A DNA stretch of 64,000 bases, taken from the NCBI GenBank assembly GCA_024760545.1, contig CP060501.1, positions 2,517,501 to 2,581,500 on the forward strand, written 5' to 3'. Below are positions 17,869-25,922 of this stretch, in pieces. Below the pieces are notes generated by a model that saw only the letters and a list, made by a program, of their open reading frames with translations, ran no database searches and was not told the DNA's origin. Both the position numbers and the translations under genes were made by a program. Position 1 is the first letter of the stretch, and each line of letters begins with the position of its first letter. The stretch comes from Nitrospira sp. (lineage in GTDB: Bacteria; Nitrospirota; Nitrospiria; Nitrospirales; Nitrospiraceae).

Positions 17869-18131
17869 ACCCGATTAGTCCCGAGAATCGAAAATGAATC
17901 GAAAAATCGAGGCGTTGAGAACGATTCCGGCCATGCTAACACGCAGATACAGGCCAGTCAAGAAAGCCCCGGCGGTTTTCCCCCTCAGTTGATCCAATAG
18001 AGGGGTCATGCGAGAGTGGCTTGACAAACGACAGGGCGACACCTACCATGAGCCGCCTTGGCTCTGATCTCCGAATCCGGTCAGAGCCATTTTTTCGTGC
18101 GGAAACAGGCTGGGAACTGGGAACTTCCACT

Positions 18132-19448
18132 ATGGGGAATCTCGTCATCATCGGCGCGCAATGGGGCGATGAAGGCAAGGGCAAGATCGTCGATATCTTG
18201 GCTCGCGGTGCCGATTTTGTCGTGCGCTATCAAGGCGGGTCGAATGCCGGGCACACCGTCATCAATGAACGTGGGACCTACATTTTTCATCTCATCCCGT
18301 CGGGAATTTTGTACCGGGGGACGACCTGTGTCATTGGAAACGGTGTCGTCGTGGATCCCGGGTCTCTCATCGAAGAGATGGATCAGCTCCAGACCAAGGG
18401 CATCGCGATCCGTAAGAACTTCGTCATCAGCCAGCGGGCACACTTGATCCTTCCCTATCATAAGGCGATCGACCGGGCATCGGAACAGTCCAAAGGATCA
18501 CGGAAGATCGGGACGACCGGCCGGGGGATTGGGCCGTCCTATGCCGACAAGATGGCACGGATCGGGATTCTGATGGGCGATTTGCTGAATCCCCCCTTGT
18601 TCAAGAAAAAACTTGCGGAGAATCTTGTCGAAATGAACTGGTTCTTAGAGAAACTCCATAAGGTCGAAACGTTTCAAGTCGACAAAGTCTTCCATCACTA
18701 TATGGGTTATGCCGACCGGCTCAAGAGCCACATTGTCGACACGACCACGTTGCTGAACCGCGCGATCGAGAATAATAAGACGGTCTTGTTTGAAGGCGCT
18801 CAGGGCACGAATCTGGATGTGGACTTCGGCACCTATCCCTACGTTACTTCGTCGAGTGCTGCGGCCGGCGGAGCGTGCACCGGGACCGGTGTCGGTCCGA
18901 CGATGATCGACGCGGTCATGGGCATTGCCAAGGCCTATTCCACCCGAGTCGGGAGTGGGCCGTTTCCGACCGAACTGACCGACGAGGTTGGACGGGGGCT
19001 CCAAGAGCGAGGGCGAGAGTTCGGATCGACGACGGGACGGGCGAGACGCTGCGGCTGGTATGACGCGGTCGTGGTGCGTCATGCGACACAGGTGAACGGA
19101 CTCACCTCGCTGGCCGTCACCAAACTCGATGTGCTCGACGGCTGCAAAGAGTTGAAGCTCTGCATCGGCTACAGACATGGGGGCACCGTGTATAAGACCA
19201 TGCCGGCCGATCTCGATGTCTTGACCAACTGCGTGCCGGTCTATCAACGGATGAAGGGGTGGACCAGCGCGACGACAGGAACGACCCGCTATACGCGACT
19301 CCCCGTGGAAGCAAAACGCTACGTGGCGCGCATCGAAGAGTTGGCGCAGTGCCGAATCGATATGATCTCGACCGGGTCCAAGCGCGCCGAGACGATCATC
19401 CTGCGTAACCCCTTGGACTGCTCCCGCCGCCGTCCCAAACGCCCCTGA
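18132..19448 (+). CDS. purA: Adenylosuccinate synthetase
   Basis: 438 residues; GTP-dependent first committed step from IMP to AMP. The N-terminal GAQWGDEGKGKIVD GTP-binding loop, the VRYQGGSNAGHT segment, the IGTTGRGIGPSYADK switch and VLFEGAQGTNLDVDFGTYP are all present. A longer frame begins at 18021, but the extra 37 residues are not part of the family; ATG at 18132 gives the normal MGNLVIIGAQWGDEG start. The C-terminus ends with an extra Arg/Pro tail. Stands next to tRNA-Lys, at the border of the mobile island. Confidence 0.96.
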   Translation: MGNLVIIGAQWGDEGKGKIVDILARGADFVVRYQGGSNAGHTVINERGTYIFHLIPSGILYRGTTCVIGNGVVVDPGSLIEEMDQLQTKGIAIRKNFVISQRAHLILPYHKAIDRASEQSKGSRKIGTTGRGIGPSYADKMARIGILMGDLLNPPLFKKKLAENLVEMNWFLEKLHKVETFQVDKVFHHYMGYADRLKSHIVDTTTLLNRAIENNKTVLFEGAQGTNLDVDFGTYPYVTSSSAAAGGACTGTGVGPTMIDAVMGIAKAYSTRVGSGPFPTELTDEVGRGLQERGREFGSTTGRARRCGWYDAVVVRHATQVNGLTSLAVTKLDVLDGCKELKLCIGYRHGGTVYKTMPADLDVLTNCVPVYQRMKGWTSATTGTTRYTRLPVEAKRYVARIEELAQCRIDMISTGSKRAETIILRNPLDCSRRRPKRP

Positions 19449-19527
19449 CAATTAGTCAATGGTCATGGGTGATTGGTCAATGCTATGATGCGGCTTGCGT
19501 TCTCGGCCGTTTTCAACATCCTGTAGT

Positions 19528-19603
19528 GAGCCGGTAGCTCAGTCGGTAGAGCATCGCCCTTTTAAGGCGAGGGCCCTGGGTTCGAGTCCCAGCCGGCTCA
19601 CCA
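19528..19603 (+). tRNA. tRNA-Lys(TTT), integration target
   Basis: 76 bases with encoded CCA. Acceptor stem GAGCCGG/CCGGCTC is perfect; the anticodon loop CTTTTAA gives anticodon TTT; the T-arm is CTGGGTTCGAGTCCCAG. Its 3' part from the anticodon loop on is the attachment core of the island that follows, so integration leaves the tRNA intact. Confidence 0.96.
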
Positions 19604-19604
19604 C
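19559..19604. repeat. attL core of the tRNA-Lys island
   Basis: 46 bases from the tRNA anticodon loop to one base past the CCA, repeated without change at 53887-53932. Both copies stand directly beside a tyrosine integrase gene whose 3' end faces the core. Confidence 0.93.
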
Positions 19605-19655
19605 TAAAATCGAGCAGTTATAGTGGTGACCTTGCCCCATCCTACGTACTCATCC

Positions 19656-20705
19656 TTAGTACTGTGCTAAATTTGTGCTAACTGGGTCCTGCCGAACCTC
19701 ATCGAGCACGTTCACACCGTCCCTCAAACTCTCCGGCGAATGATGCGCATAGCGTTGCGTCATCGTGCCGGTTTTGTGACCGAGCAGCCGTTGGACCTTG
19801 TACAGATCGATCCCTCGTTGGACGAGTCGCGTGGCGAACGTGTGCCGCATGTCGTGAAAGCGGAAATCGGGGATACCGGCCCGATCCCGCGCCTCACAGA
19901 ATTCACGCACCAAGAACCGCACTTGAAGAGTATTACCCAACGGCGTCTTGAAGACCGGTCCGCGTGAAGCTCCTGTTGCGGCCTGTTTGGCGGCGAGCAG
20001 CTCATACACCGTGCTGTTCAGTGGAATGGTACGGCGTGTGCCGTTCTTGCTTTTCATCACCATGAGAGTCCCGCGTGTGAAATCTACATCCTGCCATTGC
20101 AGGTTGAGGATCTCCCCTTGCCGCATGCCAGTATTGAGTCCAAATCGGATCATCTCTTGTAGCCAGGGAGAAGAAGCGGCAAGGAGACGTTCCTCTTCAT
20201 TGGCGGTCAGCCAACGATCCACTTCGTTCCGCACCTGCTCCAAGGAGACTCGATGCATCGGATTTTCTCGGCACCATTCCCATTCACGCATCGCCACGTT
20301 GAACGCATGACGCACGAGCTGCAGCTCTTTGTTAATCGTGGCGGGAGCTGCCTGCTCGTTTCGTCGCTGTATCTTATATGCGGCCAGCAATTTAGGCGCA
20401 ATCTCCGCGAGGACCCTGTCCCCGAAGACCGGCAGGAGATGATTTAACGCGGTCCGGTCGCGCCCGTGACTCTTCGGAGCCTTGAGCACAGCCCGTTCCT
20501 CCATATATCGGTCCATCATCTCTTTGAACGTCCGATCCTCTTCCTCACGCCGCTCGAAAAATCGTCCCTCAGCAATTTGGACCTTCACTTTGCACAGGAT
20601 CGATTCGGCCAGTCGTTTGTCCGTCGTCCCTGTGCTCCGACGAACCTGGCAACCTTGAAACATGAAACTCATCCACCAGACGTGATTACGCTTCACGAGC
20701 CCCAT
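19656..20705 (-). CDS. int: Tyrosine recombinase/phage integrase (element A)
   Basis: 349 residues from ATG 20705, which has a GGAAAGGAGG Shine-Dalgarno; the open frame extends upstream but the extension overlaps the excisionase gene. An N-terminal arm-binding/SAM-like domain (about 1-160) is followed by the catalytic domain with Arg in NTGMRQGEI, HDMRHTFATRL (HxxR) and GHKTGTMTQRYAHH with the nucleophile Tyr. All catalytic residues are present, so it is probably active. It is about 65% similar by eye to the second integrase at 53933-55012. Its gene ends 52 bases from the tRNA-Lys core, the normal position for an integrase using this site. Confidence 0.95.
   Translation of the reverse strand: MGLVKRNHVWWMSFMFQGCQVRRSTGTTDKRLAESILCKVKVQIAEGRFFERREEEDRTFKEMMDRYMEERAVLKAPKSHGRDRTALNHLLPVFGDRVLAEIAPKLLAAYKIQRRNEQAAPATINKELQLVRHAFNVAMREWEWCRENPMHRVSLEQVRNEVDRWLTANEEERLLAASSPWLQEMIRFGLNTGMRQGEILNLQWQDVDFTRGTLMVMKSKNGTRRTIPLNSTVYELLAAKQAATGASRGPVFKTPLGNTLQVRFLVREFCEARDRAGIPDFRFHDMRHTFATRLVQRGIDLYKVQRLLGHKTGTMTQRYAHHSPESLRDGVNVLDEVRQDPVSTNLAQY
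19662..19681. promoter_or_regulatory. Arm-type integrase binding site, left end
   Basis: Two direct copies of TGTGCTAA 11 bases apart, overlapping the last codons of the integrase gene, 57 bases from the att core. The same 20 bases occur at 53737-53756 near the right core. This is the layout of lambda-type arm sites. Confidence 0.6.
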
Positions 20706-21003
20706 CGCACTCCTCCTTTCCGATGAGACTTGATTTCGGTCTGGTTTCCCCGTGGCGGGGATTATAGACAGCGCGCTTGGCTGCGGCAATGAGCCGGTCG
20801 ATGTCAGTGGCCGCGCTTCGTGACGGCAGGTTTTTGATCTTGATTGGTTGGAATCGTGCCATCCACGCTTCGATCTCTTCCGGCCGGAATCGAATGAGTC
20901 CATGAATCCGTACACACGGTATCTTGCCGTGAGCTGCCCAGGCGTAGAGTGTCGAGGACTTGATTCGAAGTTGCTCTGCCAGCTCTTTTATTGTCAGAAG
21001 CAT
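20686..21003 (-). CDS. Excisionase-type HTH protein (element A)
   Basis: 105 residues from the ATG at 21003 (start MLLTIKELAEQLRIK). The N-terminal winged-helix/MerR-like domain has the LTIKELAEQL...STLYAWAAHGKIPCVRI...RFRPEEIEAWM pattern of excisionase-family DNA-binding proteins. The basic C-terminus ends shortly before the integrase start, and the two genes overlap by 20 bases. It is a homologue of 54999-55322. Likely directs excision or represses the integrase. Confidence 0.88.
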   Translation of the reverse strand: MLLTIKELAEQLRIKSSTLYAWAAHGKIPCVRIHGLIRFRPEEIEAWMARFQPIKIKNLPSRSAATDIDRLIAAAKRAVYNPRHGETRPKSSLIGKEECDGAREA

Positions 21004-21205
21004 ATGCACCAATCGGGGGAGTCTTGCGACACCCCATTCCCCCTCTCATGCGCCCGCGTCACCGCCGGCGAGGACCGAAGACTGAACCCCCAGTAGTGGC
21101 GGGCCATCGCTGAAGAGCAGCGGATCAGGCCCGAGCAGCCTCGGTCCTCTCTTCGCTGTCCAGGCCTGCCCACTGCGAGAGCGCTGTGCCCTCATCCTCC
21201 TTGTC

Positions 21206-21238
21206 TGTCCCACCCCCTGGTTTGTGCGGGGTGGGACA
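21206..21238. promoter_or_regulatory. Perfect 11-bp hairpin upstream of the RadC-like gene
   Basis: TGTCCCACCCC, 11-base loop, exact complement. It lies in the only sizeable non-coding gap at the left end of the phage-like region, 12 bases before the Shine-Dalgarno of the RadC-like gene. It could regulate that gene or be a phage packaging or origin structure. Confidence 0.4.
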
Positions 21239-21262
21239 ACAATTCCTTCAAGGAGGATTCGG

Positions 21263-21769
21263 ATGAGTCAAGACGCAGAACACATTCCCGTCAGGTCGAA
21301 ACGTCTGATGAAGGCCAGTCGGCCAGCGTTGCTCTATCGAGCCCCTCGGTATCGCGTCACCTTGGTCTGTGAGACGGAGGGGACGGGATCGGCCCAACCC
21401 ATCAGGGATTCGACCACGGCAGCGACGTTGTTCCAACCCTGTTTCGAAGGCCTCGATCGTGAACACTTCGTGGTTTGTGGGCTGGATGCCAAGCACCATG
21501 TCATCGGAATCAATGTGGTCTCGGTCGGGTCCTTGTCGCTCTCGATCGTCCATCCGCGTGAGGTCTTCAAGCCGTTGATTGTGATGAATGCAGCTGCATG
21601 GCTCTGTGCCCATAACCATCCCTCGGGAGATACCACGCCCAGTCAAGAAGATCGGCTCTTGACGAAGCGACTGCGCGAGGCCGGGGAGCTGTTGGGGATC
21701 ACGCTATTGGATCATCTCATCCTTGGCGAGGCGCGACAGTTCAGCTTTGCCGATGAGGGCTGGCCGTGA
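21263..21769 (+). CDS. RadC-like JAB-domain protein
   Basis: 168 residues from ATG 21263 (AAGGAGGA Shine-Dalgarno). The JAB/MPN metal motif is complete: an upstream Glu-like position, then CAHNHPSGDTTPSQED (HxHPSGxxxPSxxD). The N-terminal HhH part of chromosomal RadC is missing, as is common for versions carried by plasmids, phages and islands. Such proteins are suspected metalloproteases or deubiquitinase-like enzymes; no defined role. It runs opposite to the integrase and to the phage genes. Confidence 0.85.
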   Translation: MSQDAEHIPVRSKRLMKASRPALLYRAPRYRVTLVCETEGTGSAQPIRDSTTAATLFQPCFEGLDREHFVVCGLDAKHHVIGINVVSVGSLSLSIVHPREVFKPLIVMNAAAWLCAHNHPSGDTTPSQEDRLLTKRLREAGELLGITLLDHLILGEARQFSFADEGWP

Positions 21770-21772
21770 GTT

Positions 21773-21916
21773 CTAGCCTCGAAGTAACCGCAAAACCCAC
21801 AGAACCGCTGATGCGGTGAGCGCGATCCCGATGACTGCCGCCCCCCAGCCAATGATGTCCGCGGCCAAGGCATTGCCGAGTTGCTGGAGATCCGATGCGA
21901 CCGATGCCCAGGCCAT
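21773..21916 (-). CDS. Inovirus coat-like protein without signal peptide
   Basis: 47 residues from ATG 21916, preceded by AGGAGG at good distance; an upstream in-frame ATG at 21958 would add a very acidic 14-residue leader. The protein has an amphipathic start, one hydrophobic helix (GWGAAVIGIALTASAVLWVL) and a basic end (RLLRG), the plan of a mature filamentous-phage major coat protein. It aligns with the next gene in the pattern ADI-x-x-WG-x-x-x-IG-x-ALT. It has no cleavable signal, like the Pf3 coat. Possibly a second or minor coat protein. Confidence 0.65.
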   Translation of the reverse strand: MAWASVASDLQQLGNALAADIIGWGAAVIGIALTASAVLWVLRLLRG

Positions 21917-22000
21917 TGACGGGTCCTCCTGTTCTTTCTCCTCTTGTTCCTCTCTCACCGAGCAGCTCCTGCCACGCGTTGCAGGAGCTACCCCTCCGCC

Positions 22001-22210
22001 TTAGCGAACCAAGGATTTGACTCGCTTGTAGGCGTAGATCGTGAGCGCCACGCCGATGAACACCACCCCCCAGGCCACAATATCAGCCTTGACGTTGGAG
22101 ATGGTCGTGGTGCTCGCTGTGTCCACCGGGAACACTTGCGCCAGCGCCGTCTGCGCGCTGAGCACCGTCCCGAGAACCGCTACTGAGAAACGAGATAGTG
22201 ACGTCTTCAT
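22001..22210 (-). CDS. Inovirus major coat protein precursor (pVIII-like)
   Basis: 69 residues from ATG 22210 behind a very strong AGGAGGTGAGG. A signal peptide (basic MKTSLSRF, hydrophobic core, cleavage after TALA) leaves a mature protein of about 43-45 residues: a short amphipathic start, one transmembrane helix (IVAWGVVFIGVALTIYAY) and a basic C-terminus (KRVKSLVR) that would contact the DNA in the virion. This is the textbook pVIII layout. The strong ribosome binding site fits the need for thousands of copies. Confidence 0.85.
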   Translation of the reverse strand: MKTSLSRFSVAVLGTVLSAQTALAQVFPVDTASTTTISNVKADIVAWGVVFIGVALTIYAYKRVKSLVR

Positions 22211-22237
22211 GTGCCTCACCTCCTTTCTGGGCTCTGA

Positions 22238-22339
22238 TTACTGCGTCAGCAAGAGACGAATGATTATGCCGACCGTGAAGCCCCCGAGATAACAGGCCGC
22301 CGCCCAAAAGACGGCGGCATCAATCGCCGCTTGATCCAT
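22238..22339 (-). CDS. 33-aa hydrophobic protein, possible minor virion protein
   Basis: Starts inside the 3' end of the zot gene (20-base overlap) and ends 27 bases before the coat gene start. Residues 6-30 are almost wholly hydrophobic (VFWAAACYLGGFTVGIIIRLLL). Size, single helix and position between the assembly gene and the coat gene match pVII/pIX-type tip proteins. The ribosome binding site is weak (GGTG), suggesting coupling to zot. Confidence 0.55.
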   Translation of the reverse strand: MDQAAIDAAVFWAAACYLGGFTVGIIIRLLLTQ

Positions 22340-23468
22340 CGCACACCCGTTCCTGGTTATCGACGCCGATACATTTCACATCCGATTTCTCTTCGTGGTG
22401 CTGGAACAGCGGAGAGGCTTTGGCCGCGGCTTCGTCGAGTGGTTGACGCTCCAGCACCTGCACGATCGCGCGCGGATTCTCTTCGCCGCCCCACAGAATC
22501 CGGTCAGATACCAAGGTCGGGACGCCCTTGATGATCTGCTCTGTGACCGGCGCGCCCACCAGAGCGGCAATCTGTCCGGCTGTGAGGATGCGGCCTTGGG
22601 CATCAACCCAGTAGGCCTTGCCGTCCATCACCATTCCACCTTCAATGCGTAAGCGGTCTTGATTCATGGATGTGGTACCGGTGGCTGGTGGTGGGGCATG
22701 CGGATCGGTTACGACTGGGCTCTCTGCTCGTTTCAGGAGAACAGGACTGGTTTCAATTGTTGGAGATGGTGTCTTCGAAGCTTCCGGCTTCGCCGTGCCG
22801 GAGAACCAGGTGCCCCATCCGATGAAACCCAAGGCCCCGACCAGTCCGAGTACTCCGATCATCAGCAACGGACTCGACAACACCGTTTTCATCCGTCGTT
22901 CCTCTCGGATGCCGCCCGTCGCATAACTGGAATAATAGGCATAGATTTTCGGGTCATACTTCCCAATCAGCGTTCGAATCACTTCCGTCTCTTCTGGATT
23001 CCCGCGGACGAAGCCCTGAAACCGGCGGGTCATCCCGAATCGTTCCATGCGCCGAAACTTGATCGTGCTCTCGACCAACCGTGTGACGCTGGAGGTCAAT
23101 TGCCGGTAGTCCTGTGCCATGAGAAGCAGATCCACGCCGTAATGGCGATGGGTTTCGAGCCAGCGGAGGATGTCACCGGGAATCTTCTCTTTCGCCCGAA
23201 AGATGGTCTGCGCCTCGTCCAGGCAGATCGCCGAGCCTGGCTCGACGGTCGGCAAGAGCGAGGGGATCTGAGCCCGATCGTGCCAGAGCGTGATCTGATT
23301 CTTCAGATCCGATAAAGGACGCCCTTCGAATAGCGCGAGCCGATCCAGATAGAGGCCGTCTACCGCGACATAGAGCCGGCGTCCAGCCCGAAGCCACGGC
23401 AGCAGGTAGTCCGCCACCGCGTAATAGGATTTTCCACTGCCGGGCGTTCCTTCCAACAACGTGATCAT
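22320..23468 (-). CDS. zot: Zot/pI-like filamentous phage assembly ATPase
   Basis: 382 residues from ATG 23468, overlapping the upstream stop by four bases. The N-terminal cytoplasmic ATPase shows Walker A GTPGSGKS (7-14), Walker B SAICLDEAQ (79-87) and a YRQLTSSVTRLVESTI sensor-like stretch. One membrane span (about 197-220) follows, then a Pro/Thr/Ser-rich periplasmic domain ending with Cys residues. Zot-type proteins drive extrusion of the filament through the inner membrane. The longer frame upstream has no start signal. It is the best single marker for the inovirus. Confidence 0.93.
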   Translation of the reverse strand: MITLLEGTPGSGKSYYAVADYLLPWLRAGRRLYVAVDGLYLDRLALFEGRPLSDLKNQITLWHDRAQIPSLLPTVEPGSAICLDEAQTIFRAKEKIPGDILRWLETHRHYGVDLLLMAQDYRQLTSSVTRLVESTIKFRRMERFGMTRRFQGFVRGNPEETEVIRTLIGKYDPKIYAYYSSYATGGIREERRMKTVLSSPLLMIGVLGLVGALGFIGWGTWFSGTAKPEASKTPSPTIETSPVLLKRAESPVVTDPHAPPPATGTTSMNQDRLRIEGGMVMDGKAYWVDAQGRILTAGQIAALVGAPVTEQIIKGVPTLVSDRILWGGEENPRAIVQVLERQPLDEAAAKASPLFQHHEEKSDVKCIGVDNQERVCDGSSGD

Positions 23469-23740
23469 GAGCCCCACCGGACAAATGGGATCGCTTGCAA
23501 GGTAAACCGTACCAACATGGCTGAGGCGATGATACCCATGGCCTGACTCATCCCGGTCGCACCTAGAATCCATGTGTATTGCACAGGGATGATGGGCGCA
23601 CTCAGGGAACCGGTGCCGAGTGACGCCAGCAGGCTGTCAGCAACTCCGAGAACTGAATCCCAGCCGCTTTTCCAGACATCTGTAAACGACAAAATCATGT
23701 CGAGCAGAAAGCAATAGATCAGGTTCAGCAACGCGGTCAT
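23465..23740 (-). CDS. Inovirus minor membrane protein (pVI/DUF2523-like)
   Basis: 91 residues with three hydrophobic segments (about 5-22, 30-48, 58-85), between the pIII-like gene and zot, overlapping zot by four bases. Position, size and hydrophobicity match the pVI-like proteins of inoviruses. No further motif. Confidence 0.7.
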   Translation of the reverse strand: MTALLNLIYCFLLDMILSFTDVWKSGWDSVLGVADSLLASLGTGSLSAPIIPVQYTWILGATGMSQAMGIIASAMLVRFTLQAIPFVRWGS

Positions 23741-23743
23741 GGG

Positions 23744-24997
23744 TTATCCATTTCCCACAAAGATGATGCGATAGGCGGCGAAGCCGGCCCCGGCGATGAC
23801 AATGGCGCGAAGCGCCAGAAACATCGCGGACCAGTCGTTGAAGTTGACCGCGAACGTGCCGAACTGCGTAGAGGTCCAGGTAATCGTGGGCAGGTCTGCG
23901 GGCCACGTGAGGGATTGCAGGAGCGCTAATTGCCCCGCAATGCCGGAACCTCTCCAGATCGTGAGATGCTCCTGGAAAATGGCTCCGAAAGACCGTAGCT
24001 CATGATCCCCCGTTGAACACTGTACGGTGGTGCTGCTGTCGTCTTGCGTCGTGGTCGAGCCATCGGGATTGGTGGTGGTCGTGCTCGTCGTCGTGGTTTG
24101 CTGCGTCGTGGTCGAGGTGGTTTGGGTGCCGGCAGGGGGCGTGGCATTCGGATCGATCATGACACTGTCGTCGGGCACCTGATTGGAGGGCACCACGGTG
24201 GTGGGCGCATCGCTCGGCGTCACGGGATCGTTAATAACCGTCGTGGCGTCCGTGGCCGATTGCCCTGACCCGACCGGTGTCGTATTGGCTGTCGGACTGT
24301 TCGGTCCGGTCGGGTTCTCGTTCCAGTAGTCTTGAATGTCTTGTGCGGTAGCGGGTTGCGGCTCATTTTGCTGGGAGGGATTTGGGTTCCAGGGATAGCG
24401 GAACGCCAGACAGGTTTGCGGTGCTTGCGCGCTGTACCAGCCGTTCCAACCAGCTGGGGGATCGCCGACCATGGCGAGCTTGCACCCAATCCCGCCAGGC
24501 GTCGGTGTCGGAACGGTGAGGTATTCCACCCAATTGGTCATGCACTCAGGAGCACCCGGGCATTGACGGATCTCAGCGCCTCCAGGCTCAGGATAGCCTT
24601 CGATGTCCGGGGCTCCGGGTGTCGCCGAGGCCGCCTTGATGTCCTGCACTTGCTGCGCATTCAAATGCATCTGGGCCAGGACCAGGCCGGCCGCAATGGC
24701 CAGACCGGGCCATCCCGTGGCCGCCGTGATGGTCCGCACGGCGATCGAGGTGCCAGGGTTTGCGAGCGCAATGGCTTGCGCAGCGGCTCCGGCCTGTGCC
24801 GCCTGGCGGGCCAACATCATCGTGTGGAATTGCGTGGCGGTCATGATCCGGCTGTAGCCCGTGGCCGCGAAGGCGAGGTGCGGCCAGAGGCACAGAGCCA
24901 CCGCCACGCAGTACAGGACGATGGCATAGCTGCTGAGGGCTAGAGTCGCCCGGAGAGCACACCGGTCAAGAAACAGGCGAGGAAGAACATAAGCCAT
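23744..24997 (-). CDS. Inovirus adsorption protein (pIII-like)
   Basis: 417 residues. A long N-terminal signal sequence (cleavage likely after HLAFA) leads to a hydrophobic Ala-rich first domain (TM-like segment near 80-95), a Cys-containing domain (CPGAPEC, GIGCKL, TCLAF), a long Thr-rich, Gly/Asp/Pro linker (T-Q-S runs around 280-320), and a C-terminal anchor helix (ALRAIVIAGAGFAAYRIIF) at the very end. Domain order and length fit pIII proteins that bind the host receptor and close the filament. The receptor-binding part has no recognisable homologue, as is usual. Three bases separate it from the next gene. Confidence 0.75.
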   Translation of the reverse strand: MAYVLPRLFLDRCALRATLALSSYAIVLYCVAVALCLWPHLAFAATGYSRIMTATQFHTMMLARQAAQAGAAAQAIALANPGTSIAVRTITAATGWPGLAIAAGLVLAQMHLNAQQVQDIKAASATPGAPDIEGYPEPGGAEIRQCPGAPECMTNWVEYLTVPTPTPGGIGCKLAMVGDPPAGWNGWYSAQAPQTCLAFRYPWNPNPSQQNEPQPATAQDIQDYWNENPTGPNSPTANTTPVGSGQSATDATTVINDPVTPSDAPTTVVPSNQVPDDSVMIDPNATPPAGTQTTSTTTQQTTTTSTTTTNPDGSTTTQDDSSTTVQCSTGDHELRSFGAIFQEHLTIWRGSGIAGQLALLQSLTWPADLPTITWTSTQFGTFAVNFNDWSAMFLALRAIVIAGAGFAAYRIIFVGNG

Positions 24998-25035
24998 GTG
25001 AGTTGTTGCTCCAACGTCAGATCGGTGAAGATCAT
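24940..25035 (-). CDS. 31-aa hydrophobic protein overlapping the pIII-like gene
   Basis: ATG at 25035, stop at 24940, in a different frame from the pIII-like gene start. The peptide has a short polar start and one hydrophobic helix (WLMFFLACFLTGVLSG). It lies between the ssDNA-binding protein and pIII, where pVII/pIX-like genes occur in other filamentous phages. There is no good Shine-Dalgarno, so this is tentative. Confidence 0.4.
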   Translation of the reverse strand: MIFTDLTLEQQLTWLMFFLACFLTGVLSGRL

Positions 25036-25053
25036 CAGCGTTCGCGTCCGTCG

Positions 25054-25344
25054 TTACTTACCTTGCGGACTGTGCGATGCGCTTTGAGTGATCGGTTGAT
25101 AGCCCGTCACATCTAAGAAGCGTTGGCCTTTGAATTCCCGGAGATTGACCGTGACCTGCGCCGCTTTCATCTTGTTGGCCTCCATGAGCTTATAGAGCGA
25201 CTCATGGTCTTCCGAGATACTAGCCTCCAATGTGGTCGTATCCTCCTCGAAATAAAGCACGGCGTTGCGGAAGGTCCGTTTCCCATCCTGGCTCGGTCTC
25301 GACTTGACGCCCATCACGACACAGGTCCCTATGAACTTTGACAT
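25054..25344 (-). CDS. Inovirus single-stranded-DNA-binding protein (pV-like)
   Basis: 96 residues starting behind AAGGAGGG. Beta-rich, with basic and aromatic residues spaced as in small phage ssDNA-binding proteins (FIGTCVVMGVKSRP..., FRNAVLYFEE, VTVNLREFKGQRFLDVTGY) and a polar, disordered C-terminus. It would coat the replicated single strand before packaging. Assignment rests on size and position between Rep and pIII more than on a sharp motif. Confidence 0.65.
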   Translation of the reverse strand: MSKFIGTCVVMGVKSRPSQDGKRTFRNAVLYFEEDTTTLEASISEDHESLYKLMEANKMKAAQVTVNLREFKGQRFLDVTGYQPITQSASHSPQGK

Positions 25345-25365
25345 GTGATTCCCTCCTTGATGATG

Positions 25366-25596
25366 TTAGTTGGACCACCGAAACCAGCCCTGCTTCGTGC
25401 AGGACCAGAGATAGACCCACACCGTGCCGCAGCTCTGACACCGGCCACGCAATCGCGGCCCGCACATGTAGAGCTTCAAGACCCCGATGTGGCATTGGCG
25501 GCAGCGCACCCGTCGCTGGGTCTCCACCGCAGTTCGTATTTCACTGTTGAGAGATCCTGCCCGCGCTGTCAGCGGGCCAGGTGTGTGTGTCGCCAT
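25366..25596 (-). CDS. Zinc-ribbon small protein of the prophage
   Basis: 76 residues from ATG 25596, which overlaps the stop of the upstream gene (ATGA). Cys pairs CRQC, CQSC and two single Cys point to a zinc ribbon. Small zinc proteins are common in phage early regions as regulators. Function unknown. Confidence 0.65.
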   Translation of the reverse strand: MATHTPGPLTARAGSLNSEIRTAVETQRRVRCRQCHIGVLKLYMCGPRLRGRCQSCGTVWVYLWSCTKQGWFRWSN

Positions 25597-25871
25597 CAGA
25601 CCCCTCCCGTGTGAATGGCTCCTGTAGGAGATGATTCGGCAGCCTGTTCCAGACGGATGCCGCACCAGGCCGCTTCCACATGAAGGAGATGGTCCACACG
25701 CGCCTGCAGGACCTGCATCACCTGCGCGTTGAGCCCCTCGGTCCTGGCAAGCTGATAGAGGCCCAGCCGCAGAATGTCGGAATAGGTGACATCCCGCTTT
25801 GCCGCGAGGCTCATGAGTAAGGCTCGTTCCTCATTCAGCAATCTGACGGTCAGCGCCGAACAACGCTTCAT
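25596..25871 (-). CDS. Small putative ribbon-helix-helix regulator of the prophage
   Basis: 91 residues from ATG 25871 (GGGAGG before it); an alternative ATG lies eight codons upstream. The N-terminal segment KRCSALTVRLLNEERALLMS...VTYSDILRLGLYQLA has the strand-helix-helix pattern of Arc/MetJ-type DNA-binding proteins. Overlaps the zinc-ribbon gene by one base. Confidence 0.6.
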   Translation of the reverse strand: MKRCSALTVRLLNEERALLMSLAAKRDVTYSDILRLGLYQLARTEGLNAQVMQVLQARVDHLLHVEAAWCGIRLEQAAESSPTGAIHTGGV

Positions 25872-25922
25872 GACTCCCTCCCTGTAAACACCCATTTCAT
25901 TCCTAACCCGGCCATCGGCTAG

